The notes under the pieces: generated by a model | Told to the model about the DNA's origin: nothing | Seen by the model: the letters and a program-made list of their open reading frames with translations, nothing else | Database searches by the model: none | Source: Plectosphaerella cucumerina | Taxonomy: Eukaryota > Ascomycota > Sordariomycetes > Glomerellales > Plectosphaerellaceae | Assembly (NCBI GenBank): GCA_020746995.1 | Contig: JAGPXD010000001.1 | Location: 6,634,001 to 6,698,000, forward strand | Length of the DNA stretch: 64,000 bases | Direction: 5' to 3' | Shown here: piece by piece, positions 32,578 to 42,840 of the stretch | Layout: the number at the start of each line of letters is the position of its first letter | Numbering within the stretch: position 1 is the stretch's first letter | Translations under genes and position numbers: made by a program

Positions 32578-33557
32578 GTTGTGCTTCGGTCTTTGTGTTC
32601 TGGCTCGTGTTCTGACTTGTGCAACAATGCTCTCAATCAATCGTCAATCTTCTGAAGCCTGATGCAGCTGATGCCCGAGATAAGGAGGGGTCGGACTCCT
32701 GTGTCGGGCTCGGTCGGAGAAAGGGGACACTTCGCCGAAGCTTGAAGGGCCTCCAGACCCCCACGGAGCTGACGAAAAGGTGACTCGCGTTCCTCCCCTG
32801 CGTCAGACCTGCCCCGACTTTCCCCACGGCCAGCATCTGGGGAGGATTCGGTCGGTGGAGCATGTGTGACGCTACGAGGGGCGCGGCGGTGTGATGATCG
32901 TGCCAGGTGCGGAGAGCGAAGGAGGGGGAAGAATGGATCCGGTCTCACCCTCTGCGTGGGGGGACCGACGATGTGCTCGCATGATGGCTGCTGGGATCGA
33001 TTGGACCTCGCACGATGCTTGACCTTCTAGAGCCCCTCTAGAACCCCTCTCGGATGTTATTCGTGATGATGTTGGGGGGCAGGGCTGATGGACACGAGAC
33101 CAGGTCAACTTGCGGGGGAGGGGGGAGGAGAGAGATGCAGATGCTAGAGAGGAGAGCGTCTGGTGTTGACACACGGAGTCGCGTTCTTGGTGGAGACACT
33201 GACTCGACGCGGTGTATCCGTGGGGGTGCAGACGAACACAGACACGAGCCTCGGCCGCCCCCCTTTTCCGCACCGTCCATTTGCCTCCCTCCACCGACAG
33301 CGGACAGCATCCGCGTCCCCCCAAAGTTTGCAGTGCCAGCATCGGAGCCTTTGCCGACCATGTTTGGGGGCAACCCGACGGCGGCAAGATGCATCTTCTC
33401 CCGTTCAGCACATCGTTTAACAGAACAGTCTCCTTGACGGTCTCTTTTGCATCGTCTCTTCCAGCTTGCCAACTTGTTTATTCATCGTCCGTTTCCCTTC
33501 TCGTCCGAGTCCTTTGAAACTCTCCCCTTGATACCCATACCACCTCTCCCTCCAAAC
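32578..33557. other. intergenic: divergent promoter KPR/aldolase
   Basis: Almost 1 kb shared by two divergent genes. It is rich in G or C runs and has a pyrimidine-rich leader before 33558. I found no exact GGGGGTCA or CGGRRATTCCG copy here. No gene is supported. Confidence 0.5.
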
Positions 33558-34538
33558 ATGTCTCCCTCGACCATCTCCAACGGCCACGCCGGTACGGCCT
33601 CGTCAGCAACCCCCCTCGCTCCCGGCCTCTACGTCCCGACCGTGGCCTTCTTCACCGACGATGACTCCATCGACGTCGCCACAACACACGCCCATGCCAC
33701 CCGCCTGGCCGCCTCAGGCATCGCCGGCATCGCGACCATGGGCTCCAACGGCGAGGCCGTCCACCTGAGCCACGAGGAGCGCCAGCTCATCAACCGCACC
33801 ACTCGCCGCGCCCTCGACGAGGCTGGCAAGAGCCACCTGCCCCTGATCGTCGGCTGCGGCGCCCAGTCCACCCGCGAGACCATCCAACTCTGCGAGGAGG
33901 CCGAGGCCTCGGGCGGAAACTACGCCCTCGTCCTGCCTCCCGCCTACTACGGAAGCCTCCTCACCACCGCTCACATCATCGAGTTCTTCCGCGCCGTGGC
34001 CGATGCCAGCCCTATCCCTATCCTCATCTACAACTTCCCGGGTGCCTGTGCCGGTCTCGACCTCTCCTCCGACACGATAATCGAGCTTTCGGCTCACCCC
34101 AACATCGTCGGCGTCAAGCTGACGTGTGGCAACACCGGAAAGCTCGCTCGCGTTGCCGCCGCCACTCTCGCCTCGCAGACCACGGCCTCGCCGTTCAGGA
34201 CGTTCGGCGGAAGCGTGGACTTCACTCTGCAGACCCTCGTCGTTGGAGGACACGGAATCATCGGTGGAACTGGGAACATCGCCCCTCGCACATGTGTCCA
34301 GGTCATGGACCTGTGGGAGCAGGGCAAGCTGGCCAAGGCCCGCGAGGTGCAGGCTGTCGTGGCTCGCGGCGACTGGGTTGCTATCCAGGGCGGCTTCGTT
34401 TCGGTGAAGACCGCTCTTCGCGAGTTCTACGGCTACGGTGGTGTCCCAAGACTGCCGTGTGCCATCCCGGAAGATACAACCAAGCAGATCAATGGCTTCT
34501 CGGAGTTGGTCGAGTACGAGAGGACGCTGGCGAAATAG
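33558..34538 (+). CDS. dihydrodipicolinate synthase-family aldolase (2-keto-3-deoxy-acid aldolase candidate)
   Basis: Class I (Schiff-base) aldolase of 326 aa, intronless. The start MSPSTISNGHAG at 33558 is chosen because the upstream extension is an untranslated CT-rich leader. Family features: GLYVPTVAFFTDDDSIDV near the N-terminus, the pyruvate-binding loop GIATMGSNGEAVHLSHEER, the proton-relay Tyr in PILIYNFPGACAG, and the Schiff-base Lys in IVGVKLTCGN. The later GGHGIIGGTGNIAP is also conserved. Fungi have no lysine biosynthesis by DapA, so members act as retro-aldolases, for example on 2-keto-3-deoxy acids or 4-hydroxy-2-oxoglutarate. With the DgoD-type dehydratase nearby, cleavage of the keto-deoxy acid to pyruvate plus an aldehyde is the simplest role (inference). 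Confidence 0.9.
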   Translation: MSPSTISNGHAGTASSATPLAPGLYVPTVAFFTDDDSIDVATTHAHATRLAASGIAGIATMGSNGEAVHLSHEERQLINRTTRRALDEAGKSHLPLIVGCGAQSTRETIQLCEEAEASGGNYALVLPPAYYGSLLTTAHIIEFFRAVADASPIPILIYNFPGACAGLDLSSDTIIELSAHPNIVGVKLTCGNTGKLARVAAATLASQTTASPFRTFGGSVDFTLQTLVVGGHGIIGGTGNIAPRTCVQVMDLWEQGKLAKAREVQAVVARGDWVAIQGGFVSVKTALREFYGYGGVPRLPCAIPEDTTKQINGFSELVEYERTLAK

Positions 34539-35588
34539 GGGTGAGGTTGACGAAGATAAGATAAGAAGACATGAAGGCATCTAGATCAAATCCATCTTTC
34601 ACCGTTTACCCTTGATCACTTCCTATGTTGAATGCAGTAAGCTGTGCTTTTTGGGATCAACTCGCTCTGACCGGAAGTCTTGACATTGGAATGCCGGCGC
34701 ATAAACTTGCCCGAGCACGTCCTCTCCACCGCATGAGCACCTTTCGCTTAACACTCCCTGTCTGCTCCGAGCGATTCCCGCGGAGACTCAACCTCAGCAG
34801 CCTCTTCTCCCCCCAAAGGCTCACGCCTTTCGATGCCACGAGGCCTGAGTCCCAAGGCGTCCTCCCCAATCCGCAACCTTCAGACCCCCAACAATCCCCA
34901 GACATCCGACCGCTTCCCCGCCTCTCCGAACTCATCCGATCGTCCCAGGAAACAACACCTCACGATCAAGGCGACACGTCAAGTTGGGGGTCACTCCCAA
35001 CTTCCCCGACACCCACTATGATTCATGCCCCCGTCAGCTGATGCCAGAGCGCCCATGACACGCCAGCCCCCTCACCTCGTTTGGCAAACACGCTTTCAAT
35101 GGAGCCTCTAGTGGACTCGCACTCGCCCTAGACGATAGCGTAGGGGCCAAGACAAGCCACCTGGTGAGGAGGTCGCTGGATGGGGGTCACTTCTGGGTCT
35201 GCCCCCCACCGTCGTCATCCGGCGTTCCCTGCCCACAGGCATGGGCTCGTCCACACCGCACACACCTTCTCACCATCGTCTGCCGAGGGGGCACACCAGA
35301 CCCGGGAACGGGTTACGGGGTCCGGGGTAGTCTCCCCAGACTTCTCAGGTCAGAGCGCCTGACGCCTGGAGTTCAGAGCACATTCCAAATCTCCGACAAC
35401 CCCAGCTACCATCGCAAGTTGAGTGGTCTACCCCGTGGAGACTCCAAGTACATTAAGCCCTCATCCACCTCGCTCCCAGCCTCGAACACTCTTCCCATCA
35501 GGCTTCATCCTCCAACATCATCAAAGTTGCTGGTCAATTATATCTGGACTGAACCATTTCCTGCCATCATCTTTGACTCCGAGCTACA
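34539..35588. other. intergenic: promoter of the anion permease gene
   Basis: It contains exact GGGGGTCA copies at 34986 and 35182 and a GATAAGATAAG pair near 34555. No gene is supported. Confidence 0.5.
34986..35189 (+). promoter_or_regulatory. GGGGGTCA motifs upstream of the MFS permease
   Basis: Exact copies at 34986-34993 and 35182-35189, 400-600 bp upstream of the permease start codon. Confidence 0.45.
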
Positions 35589-37451
35589 ATGACTGCTGAG
35601 AACAAGTCCGCGGAGGAGGTGTCCCAGCACCGCTCCGAAGACGTCGAGGACGTCCAGAAGCCCTCCAACGTCCCCGTCAAGGGCGGCGACGTCGCAGCAC
35701 AGCTGATCGGCAACCAGCACATTGTTCTGACCGAAGAGGACGTAAGTTTTGCCCTGGAGCACACAAAGACGATGGTCTCGCCGAGGGCCCGAGCGCCCGA
35801 AGACTCTTCACGACAACGGCTGACCCGTCCCTCGACAGAACAAACGCATTCGCCGTAAGACCGACAAGCATGTCCTCACCATTCTTGTCTGGGTCTACTT
35901 CCTTCAGAGTCAGTGCTACAACCCCCAAGACTGCAGAAGACAACAGACTGACCCGCTTCAACCGACAGTCCTCGACAAGTCCGTCCTCGGCTATGGCGCT
36001 ATCTGGGGTCTCCGCGAGGACTGCAACCTTACCGGCTCGCAGTACAGTCTCGTTTCCAGCATCGCCGCCATCGCTCAGCTCGTCTGGCTTCCCTTCTCCA
36101 GCTGGCTGATGGTCCGCGTTCCCCACCGCATCCTGATGCCCGTCCTTATCTTCGGCTGGGGTACCGCCCAAGCTTGTATGGGCGCGTGCAGCAGCTTCGG
36201 AGGACTGATGGCCACACGTTTCCTTCTCGGTCTCTTCGAGGCTGCCTGCCTGCCTCTTTTCTCTGTGATCACTTCGCAGTGGTACAGACGCGCTGAGCAG
36301 CCGATGCGTGTCGCCGCCTGGTGCGTGCCCTTTGGTCCCACTCCTTCTGCCTGACGCGTCCGCTGACAACATTCGCCCTCGCAGGTACGGAACAAACGGA
36401 ATCGCCACCATGTTCGCCGCCGCCGTCTCCTACGGTCTCGGTCAGATCAACGGAGCGCTTGCCTCGTGGCGCATCCTCTTCATCTTCGTCGGTCTGCTCA
36501 CCGTCATCACCGCTCCGATTGTGTACTACTTCCTCGATAACGACGTCGCCACCGCTCGCTTCCTCACCGAGGAGGAGAGGCTTCAGGGTATCGAGAGGCT
36601 CCGCGCCAACCAGACGGGCACCGGATCGCGCGAGTTCAAGTGGAAGCAGGCGCTGGAGGCTGCCATCGAGCCCAAGAGCTGGCTGTTCATCGGCATGGCG
36701 CTCTGCCTCAACGTGACGGCCGCTGTTGTCAACGTGAGTCCTTCTCATCTCCCTTCTGCTTTTTCTCCCGCTGACTTCCCTCATCCAGACCTTCGGACCC
36801 ATCATCGTCGGCGGTTTCGGTTTCGACAAGGGCGTTACTTCCCTGCTCAACATCCCCTTCGGCGCCGTCCAGCTCCTCGTCATTTTCCCCGCATCCTACC
36901 TTGCCCACCGTTTCCGTGTCAAGTCGGGCTTCCTTGTTGCCGTCATGTTCCCCGTCCTCGCCGGCGCCATCATGCTCTACTCCCTGGGCCGCGACAGCAT
37001 CCCGCCCCTCCTGACGGCCTACTACATGCTCGCCTTCCTCTTCGGCGGTAACCCCCTCATCGTGTCCTGGATGATCTCCAACATCGCCGGCACCACCAAG
37101 AAGTCTGTCATCATGTCGCTCTTCAACATCGGCGTCTCGGCCGGCAATATGATCGGTCCGCTGCTCTTCAACTCCAACGACGCGCCCTACTACAAGCCCG
37201 GCCTGGAAAAGACCATGGGCATCACCTGCGCGCTCATCGCCATCATCTGCATGCAGACCGGCAACCTGTTCTTCCTCAACAAGCTCCAGGAGCGCAAGAG
37301 GCTCCGCAACGGCAAGCCGGCCAAGATCCACGACCGCAGCATGGAGCACCACTATGTTGCGGCTTCTGATACGGAGGGTATCCAGCTGGGAGAGAACGCG
37401 TTCATGGATATGACGGACACCCAGAACGACGAGTTTGTGTACGTGTATTAG
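35589..37451 (+). CDS. MFS permease, anion:cation symporter (Dal5/allantoate permease) family
   Basis: Twelve-span plasma-membrane permease of 528 aa. Five exons: 35589-35741, 35839-35908, 35969-36320, 36385-36733 and 36789-37451, all joined in frame. Family marks: KRIRRKTDKHVLTILVWVYFLQ before TM1, LDKSVLGYGAIWGL after it, RFLLGLFEAACLPLFSVITSQWYRRAEQP in TM4-5, and the central loop RFLTEEERLQGIERLRANQTG. The second half has FGGNPLIVSWMISNIAGTTKKSV and the C-terminal loop YYKPGLEKTMG. Members carry organic anions such as allantoate, nicotinate, pantothenate or sugar acids. In this cluster import of an aldonic or uronic acid is plausible. Short introns and two GGGGGTCA motifs upstream fit the neighbours. 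Confidence 0.9.
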
Positions 37452-39207
37452 GATGGCCATTGGGGCGTGGTGTCTGGCTTCGAGAACGCTTGCGGCAAGG
37501 CTTTTCCCGTAGTTGGCTCGACCTAAATTTCGATCACCAGAACAATCGATCAGCACAAAAGATGCCATTTTCAAGCAGAACATCCTCTACAGACCTGACT
37601 TTGCGTGCAGCGATGATGAATGATAAGGGATGCTGGTTGCTTATCTGATGACGATAAGATAACATTAGACCAGATAAGGACGTGGATGCCCCGGCAACCG
37701 GCAACCGTGCGATAATGGTTCTCACACGCGGCTGCCCCTTTTCGGTCTCGCGGACAACATCATCGCCGTCATCCGCCATCAGCAATTCCACTACCTTACC
37801 CAGGCATTTCAACACCGCGTACTCGACTCACAAGACTCACCCCATTAGACAACCCCGTGTCATACCTCAGTCTGTCTGTGGCGCCCGAAGTCCTGACATT
37901 GTTCTGTGCCAAAATCTTTGTTCGCTCGACTGGACACAATTTTTGAGACTCGCAAATCTCCGACATGCCTTGAAAGACTCCATCATGTTCACAACGACTG
38001 CCCATTAGCCTCAAGTCAAAAAGGCTATTCTAAGACGCCTAAGCGCATCGTCCCATCTCGATCTTGCAGTCGACAAATGAGACAATGAAAGCAGCGGCAC
38101 AGACGTGGACATCCCAGCCTTACACAAAGCAACAGCTTTGTTGCCTCGGATCGCCGAAACTCTACAAGCTTTGTTCTTTGAAGACCAGAATACCTGTGGA
38201 TTTCTCGCTGACTCTCGTCGAAAGCAGTTTCCCGAGCAAGACAAGTACCGAGTCCACGACAATCCTCAAACAAGCCGACATCAAGCCTTTCGGAACCGAA
38301 GCCTGAGCAACACTGTTCTCTACACCGTTCTGTGTCCGTGAGAACGCAGGGCATCAATGAATACGCTTCTAGATACATTCTTCAGTCATACAATACCGTT
38401 CGTCGATGTAATGATCTTTGTATTCCATTCGGATCACCTTTTCCTGCTCTTCTATTCAAATGAGAGAACGACATGCAAGACCGCGAGCATGTTTGCTTGT
38501 CAGTAGCTCCACTATCTCGCTGTCTGGATGGTTCACAAAAATCCCTTGAGGAAGAAAAGTTCCGCCAGTGTTCTCAAGATTTGTTCAATGTCTCGGCTGG
38601 CTTCGTGATATGCAACACAAACGAACACACGCCAGTGCCTCCTCGGCTTGATCAAGAAGGCGGAATGGCAATTGAGATCAACCTCGTGGCACAACGAATG
38701 TAGATGGCCGCCATGTAAGTTCATCACCTCCTAGCTTCTGAGAGAGCCAACTCGAGCTGTCCACAGTGTCTTGAGATCGACAGCCATGTCAGCCGACCGT
38801 TGGACTAGATAAATGCCGAACCTCATGTGAGAACGTCGCTTCTGTGGCACTCGGGACGCATGTTTAAGCGAGCATCACGTGCATCATGGTTTCAGGACGA
38901 TTCTCTAGTAAAGGACACACGGTGGGCGGCTTCTAATTTACCTGGGCAGGTACCTAAATCCGGTTCCTTCCTTTCATATCCGTAGAGTGCGGATCCGCAC
39001 TGCGGAAGCTAGGTACCTGCCTTACCTGCCAACCTGCACCCGTGACCCGCGACCCGGACGGGAACTGCTGCAGCCCCACCTTGGCCAGCTTCCCTGAGGT
39101 GGTCTCCCATTTCCGCTGTTCGCTGAAAACCCCCTTGATCGTTGGATTCCACTCATCACATTTCCACTTGATCAAGTCAACACCAAGCTGACTCGTCTTT
39201 CTCCAGC
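37452..39207. other. intergenic, 1.75 kb, with GATA-site cluster and palindrome
   Basis: GATA/TATC core sites are dense at 37621-37680 (five within 60 bp), as expected of AreA-type or other GATA-factor regulation. A 16-bp perfect palindrome AGTGCGGATCCGCACT lies at 38986-39001, just upstream of family gene A. Several open frames at 37.5-38.7 kb have no domain or splice support. Confidence 0.5.
38986..39006. promoter_or_regulatory. palindrome overlapping a GCACTGCGGA element, gene A promoter
   Basis: AGTGCGGATCCGCACT (38986-39001) is a perfect palindrome. It overlaps GCACTGCGGA (38997-39006), a 10-mer that recurs upstream of family members E and D. It lies about 200 bp before the start of gene A. 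Confidence 0.5.
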
Positions 39208-40224
39208 ATGTCCTCAAACGAGGAGATTGATGGGGCCGCGGAGCCACCCCCTCCCCCCGCTTTGGGCGAGGAGAGCAAAAAAACCCGCACGAAGAAGATT
39301 GAGCTATCGAGCAACGCCCAAGAGCTCGAGAAAGCTCGATCCGAGGAGGAGACGCTCTTCGATAGCGTTGACGAAGCCATGCAGTGGATGGCCAACAACA
39401 CCATCCTCCGCCCGCTCGAACGTGTAAAGGGACCCAGGGTGGAATACGACGGCCCTCCCGAGTCGCACGACGATCAGGTAGTGGTAGTCCGTGTGACTAC
39501 CGCTGCGATTTACAACTTCAGCGGCGAGGAGCAGGTTGATATTCCCAACCCCAGGAACATACAACAAACTGTCCAGGCCAAACATTTCAGTAACGACGAC
39601 AAAGTCGAAAAGATCATCGGCTCCAAGTATGTTGCGGAGACAAAGACCATGGTTGAGCTCGCGGGTTGGCGTCTGCTCGTAAGTACAGCTACATTTCCAG
39701 ATTGTGCCTTGGCCCTTCGCACCTCACGGATGCTGACTATCAAAGCACGGCGCCATTGTTATTCACAAGCGAGGGTATGAGATAGCGCCGTGGGAGGACG
39801 AGGAGAACCACCTCAAGCCCGAGCCCTACTCATCATTCTCCGCGAGATGGGCCGAGATGGCGAAGGGACTCCGGGTAAGCCTGCTTGACTTCAAAAGAGC
39901 GAGATCACGATCAACATACTGACCATCACTTGGCTTGGATAGACCAACAAGAGCCTGGTCAAAGCCTTGGTGAAAGACCCGAGCTTTGTGGCGAGGTTTG
40001 TCCTCCGACCTCGCGCCGAGCTTAAGGTATATTGCTCCTCCGGGAATGAGAAATCCACAAGAACAAGTCGGAGACTAACCTCCACGCAGGGTAAAATAAC
40101 CAATGCCACACTTAACGGCCAGAAGGCCAAGTACATTAAACAGGGAAGAGATGTTGAGACGCCTCAGAGAGCGGGCGACGAGCAGCATGACGAGGGTCTG
40201 GCTCAGAAGAAAGCCCGCAAGTGA
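39208..40224 (+). CDS. family gene A, unknown function
   Basis: A 272-aa protein of an unrecognised family with paralogues B, C, D and E here. Exons 39208-39678, 39746-39874, 39943-40026 and 40090-40224 join in frame. The C-terminal half aligns with B and C: ELAGWRLL before intron 1, then HGAIVIHKRGYEIAPWEDEENH, NKSLVKALVKDPSFVARFVLRP, and a Lys/Gln-rich end. The third exon is 84 nt as in B and C. The N-terminus is different: acidic and proline-rich (EEIDGAAEPPPPPALGEE) then charged helix KTRTKKIELSSNAQELEKARSEEE. No signal peptide, membrane span or catalytic motif. A KKARK end may be a nuclear signal. This is the only member here without an internal stop or truncation. Confidence 0.75.
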
Positions 40225-41452
40225 GTGCGGGAAGTGGAGGCTGCGTTCGCCGGGCGTCCAAAATCACCTCAGAGGAGACGACTCGTTGCCATCGGCCAGC
40301 AATCGCATATCCAGGCCCACGGCATCAAGTAGAACGGATCCCGAACTTGCAGCTGTACTCGGAAAGTGAATTGATCTTGAAGACTATTCTTGCAGGGCGT
40401 TTTGGTCAAACAAACGGGTGCTTGTGTTGCGTTTGTGAGGTGTTTGAGCCCAACCGCAATCAATGGAAGTGGAGAGACAGTGGGCAATGGAATTTCCTAC
40501 ATAATGAAGTCATTCCTGGCAGAAAAGCAGAATTCAAGCGTCTCTTCCCAATCAGGGAAGCCCCGAGCAGCGAGATCGTTGCGTTTCAGATATGCGGGTG
40601 GTGTTCGAGCTCTTCGGCGGCTCTCGGCCAGCGGGAATCAAAGCAAGGTGACGCGAAGAGCGAGATTTCTTTGCAAGCCACCGGCAGGACAATGGGACTG
40701 GGCGGCCTTCTCAAACCTCAGGAGATTTGAAACATGACTGCTGCGGAAACCTGTCCCCCTCGGTACTCGGAGACCTTTGACATCAAGCAAGAACAAGGAC
40801 ATTAACTTCTGTCAAAGAGTATGGTTTCCATTGATTTTTTCGAGGCCTCAACCGCGGATGTGTCAATCTACATGGAACATGCTATCTCGGGATTGCAGCG
40901 GCCTTCACGTTGCAGCTCTCAATGACGCGGATGCCCTTCTTGTCGCTCTTGGTTGCATTCGTGTTCTGGAGGAGGAATCAAGATGTCATACTTCCGGTTC
41001 TCTCTCATCCGAGCGCAGTGCAGCTTTGACTGTCGATACATTGGCTTCAATGTCACTTTGGTTGCCACTTCGTCGACACATTAAGCTGCGTGACACTCCT
41101 ATTTGTGTTTTACCACGAATCCAAGTCAATACGGGCTCGATTATCTGCCTCGACGTCCTTATCTACAGCGATACAACTGCAGAGGAAGGACTGGATTGTA
41201 CTGCCCATTTCAGTAGTGAAGGTTGTTTCCCATGCCAACGATCGGGGACCATTCCCTCCCGGTCCTCTCTGAACCGGGGCCCATCACCACCCGGGCCCCG
41301 CCCTGCAATATTTATCCAGGCTCCTCAGCTTTGAAGTCGTCTCTCTGCGTTTCCCTCCACTTCCCAAACCAACACCTCGAATCACTCTTCAATCCATCAC
41401 TCCCATCTATTTTACACAGGACCCCCTTCGCCAGAGACAGCCTAGAGACGCA
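40225..41452. other. intergenic, 1.2 kb, between family genes A and B
   Basis: It contains the B promoter block at 41272-41317. Longer open frames (for example around 40221-40730) show no similarity to the family or to known domains and are not supported. Confidence 0.5.
41272..41317 (+). promoter_or_regulatory. conserved promoter block of gene B with TATTTA box
   Basis: It holds ACCGGGGCCCATCACCACCC followed by GGGCCCCGCCCTGCA and ATATTTA. A closely similar block lies at 43526-43590 upstream of gene C. The AT-rich box is about 145 bp before the ATG. Confidence 0.55.
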
Positions 41453-42840
41453 ATGGATCGCGACTCCTGGATCCTTGATCCTGACGCGGAATACATCGCT
41501 GTCGACCCTGCCCTGCAGAGCGTCGACAGCTCCATGGCCCACAGCCTCGGCCATGGCAGCATGAACGGCAACTGGGGTAACAGCCCCGCCGCTGAACTCA
41601 ACGAAAGTATCAACGAGCAGCAGGACATGATCTTCAAGTTTGGAGCCGGTCTCAGCCTTGATGATCAGAGCCGCATGCTCTTTGGACCGGACATCATGAA
41701 TACGGAAGGCAGTAGGTGCAATCGTCTGTTTTCTAGCCCTCGCCCAATACTGACCAGCCTCGAGGCCTATACCCTTCACTCTGGGCCCCTCAGCCCACGT
41801 ATCAGTTCGAGCCAGAGACCGACGCTGCGGAACGCCTGCCCGAGGTCGATACTGGACCTTAGGAAGTCCAGAGCGCCGAGACGCAGGTGATTCCCGCCCA
41901 CGACACATTGATCGCCGCTCAGGAATCCACGGGCGAGTCTACTAGAAAGGAACGCCGCAAGAAAAAGCTGGCAACTCGTGTCACCCAGTCTTTGGCGCTT
42001 CCGCGGCCCGCTTGTATTCCACAGCAGCAGCTTTCAACACCCGCGGCCACTCCGAGCCGTGGTCCATCAGCTATGCACTCACTGAAGTTCACAAGTATCA
42101 ACGACTACAGGTCCTCGAATGAAGCCCAGGGACGCACGCTCCACTGCTTGGATGACGATGAACATGGTGTTCCCAGGACCGACGTCCAGCAAAAGGCTGC
42201 GGTGGAGAAGTTGATGGATGCCATTCTGGATTTCGGAAACTGGCCGAACCAGATCCCCATCGACAACCCAAGGGCTGTCGAGGCCATTTGCAACGCAGGA
42301 CAATATCAGCCGGAAGAGAAAATCCTCCGCATCCTGGGTGCAACTACCACTGTGACCATCGAGAAAATTGAGATTCTCACGTGGGCCCTCCTGGTAAGCT
42401 TCTACTAATGATGCATATCTTTGAGGACCTGGCTGACTGGTGCAGGACCATGCAATCAAGATCAAGGACGGCGGTATCATCGTCGCTCCTTGGGACGAAG
42501 ACCCCGAATACGAGGGATTCGAAACATTTGGCCACCGGATGGACGCCATGGCTCAGGGTCTCAAGGTACGTCAACACATACATGGGAGTCAAAGGAAAGT
42601 GCTAATGATGGCTTCATGAACAGGAAAACAAGTCCCTTGTGAAGAGTCTCTTTATAGACAGCCGTTTCATGACGAGGTACGTTCTCCGCCCGGTCAAGGA
42701 GAAGAACGTAAGTGCCCATGAATGAGTTCCAGACTCTCCGGAACTATTACTGACACCCTCGGCAGATGAAGGTCGGAAACAAGGCCGTCAACGAAAACAA
42801 GCAGGCTCTGATCAAGAAGGGTCAGCGGGCTAATCAGTAG
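41453..42840 (+). CDS. family gene B, unknown function, with conserved in-frame TAG
   Basis: Exons 41453-41711, 41765-42393, 42446-42565, 42624-42707 and 42766-42840 give 389 codons in one frame, interrupted only by TAG at 41860-41862. Exons 3-5 (120, 84, 75 nt) have exactly the sizes of gene C. N-terminus: MDRDSWILDPDAEYIAVDP, acidic. Around the stop: EVDTGP-TAG-EVQSAETQ. Next comes a basic patch TRKERRKKKLATR (possible nuclear signal), then the family domain VPRTDVQQKAAVEKLMDAIL, KIEILTWALL, DHAIKIKDGGIIVAPWDEDP, NKSLVKSLFIDSRFMTRYVL and MKVGNKAVNENKQALIKKGQ. No known domain is recognised. The first acceptor (CCTCGAG, at 41764) is weak but aligned with that of gene C. If TAG is a real stop, only about 135 residues are made; if edited or read through, 388 aa. 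Confidence 0.7.
41852..41871 (+). promoter_or_regulatory. hairpin presenting the in-frame TAG of gene B in its loop
   Basis: CTGGAC (41852-41857) pairs perfectly with GTCCAG (41866-41871); the 8-base loop CTTAGGAA contains the TAG (41860-41862). The A is preceded by T, the context favoured by fungal A-to-I editing. The counterpart in gene C is at 44110-44131. Confidence 0.5.

Noticed and set aside
33714..34580. minus-strand frame opposite the DapA-type aldolase
   Set aside because: Antisense shadow with biased composition; the plus strand has all aldolase motifs.
37460..38730. Several 60-110-codon frames on both strands
   Set aside because: Overlapping frames of similar length on both strands with no domain; consistent with chance.
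40221..41334. Open frames between family genes A and B as extra genes
   Set aside because: No domain, no similarity to the family, and no supporting splice sites or promoter block.
41712..41862. Removal of the gene B TAG by a longer intron using TAG as the 3' splice site
   Set aside because: No upstream GT donor of the right phase exists in gene C for the equivalent event, and the segment before the TAG reads as conserved-pattern coding sequence in both genes. Kept only as a test to be excluded by cDNA.
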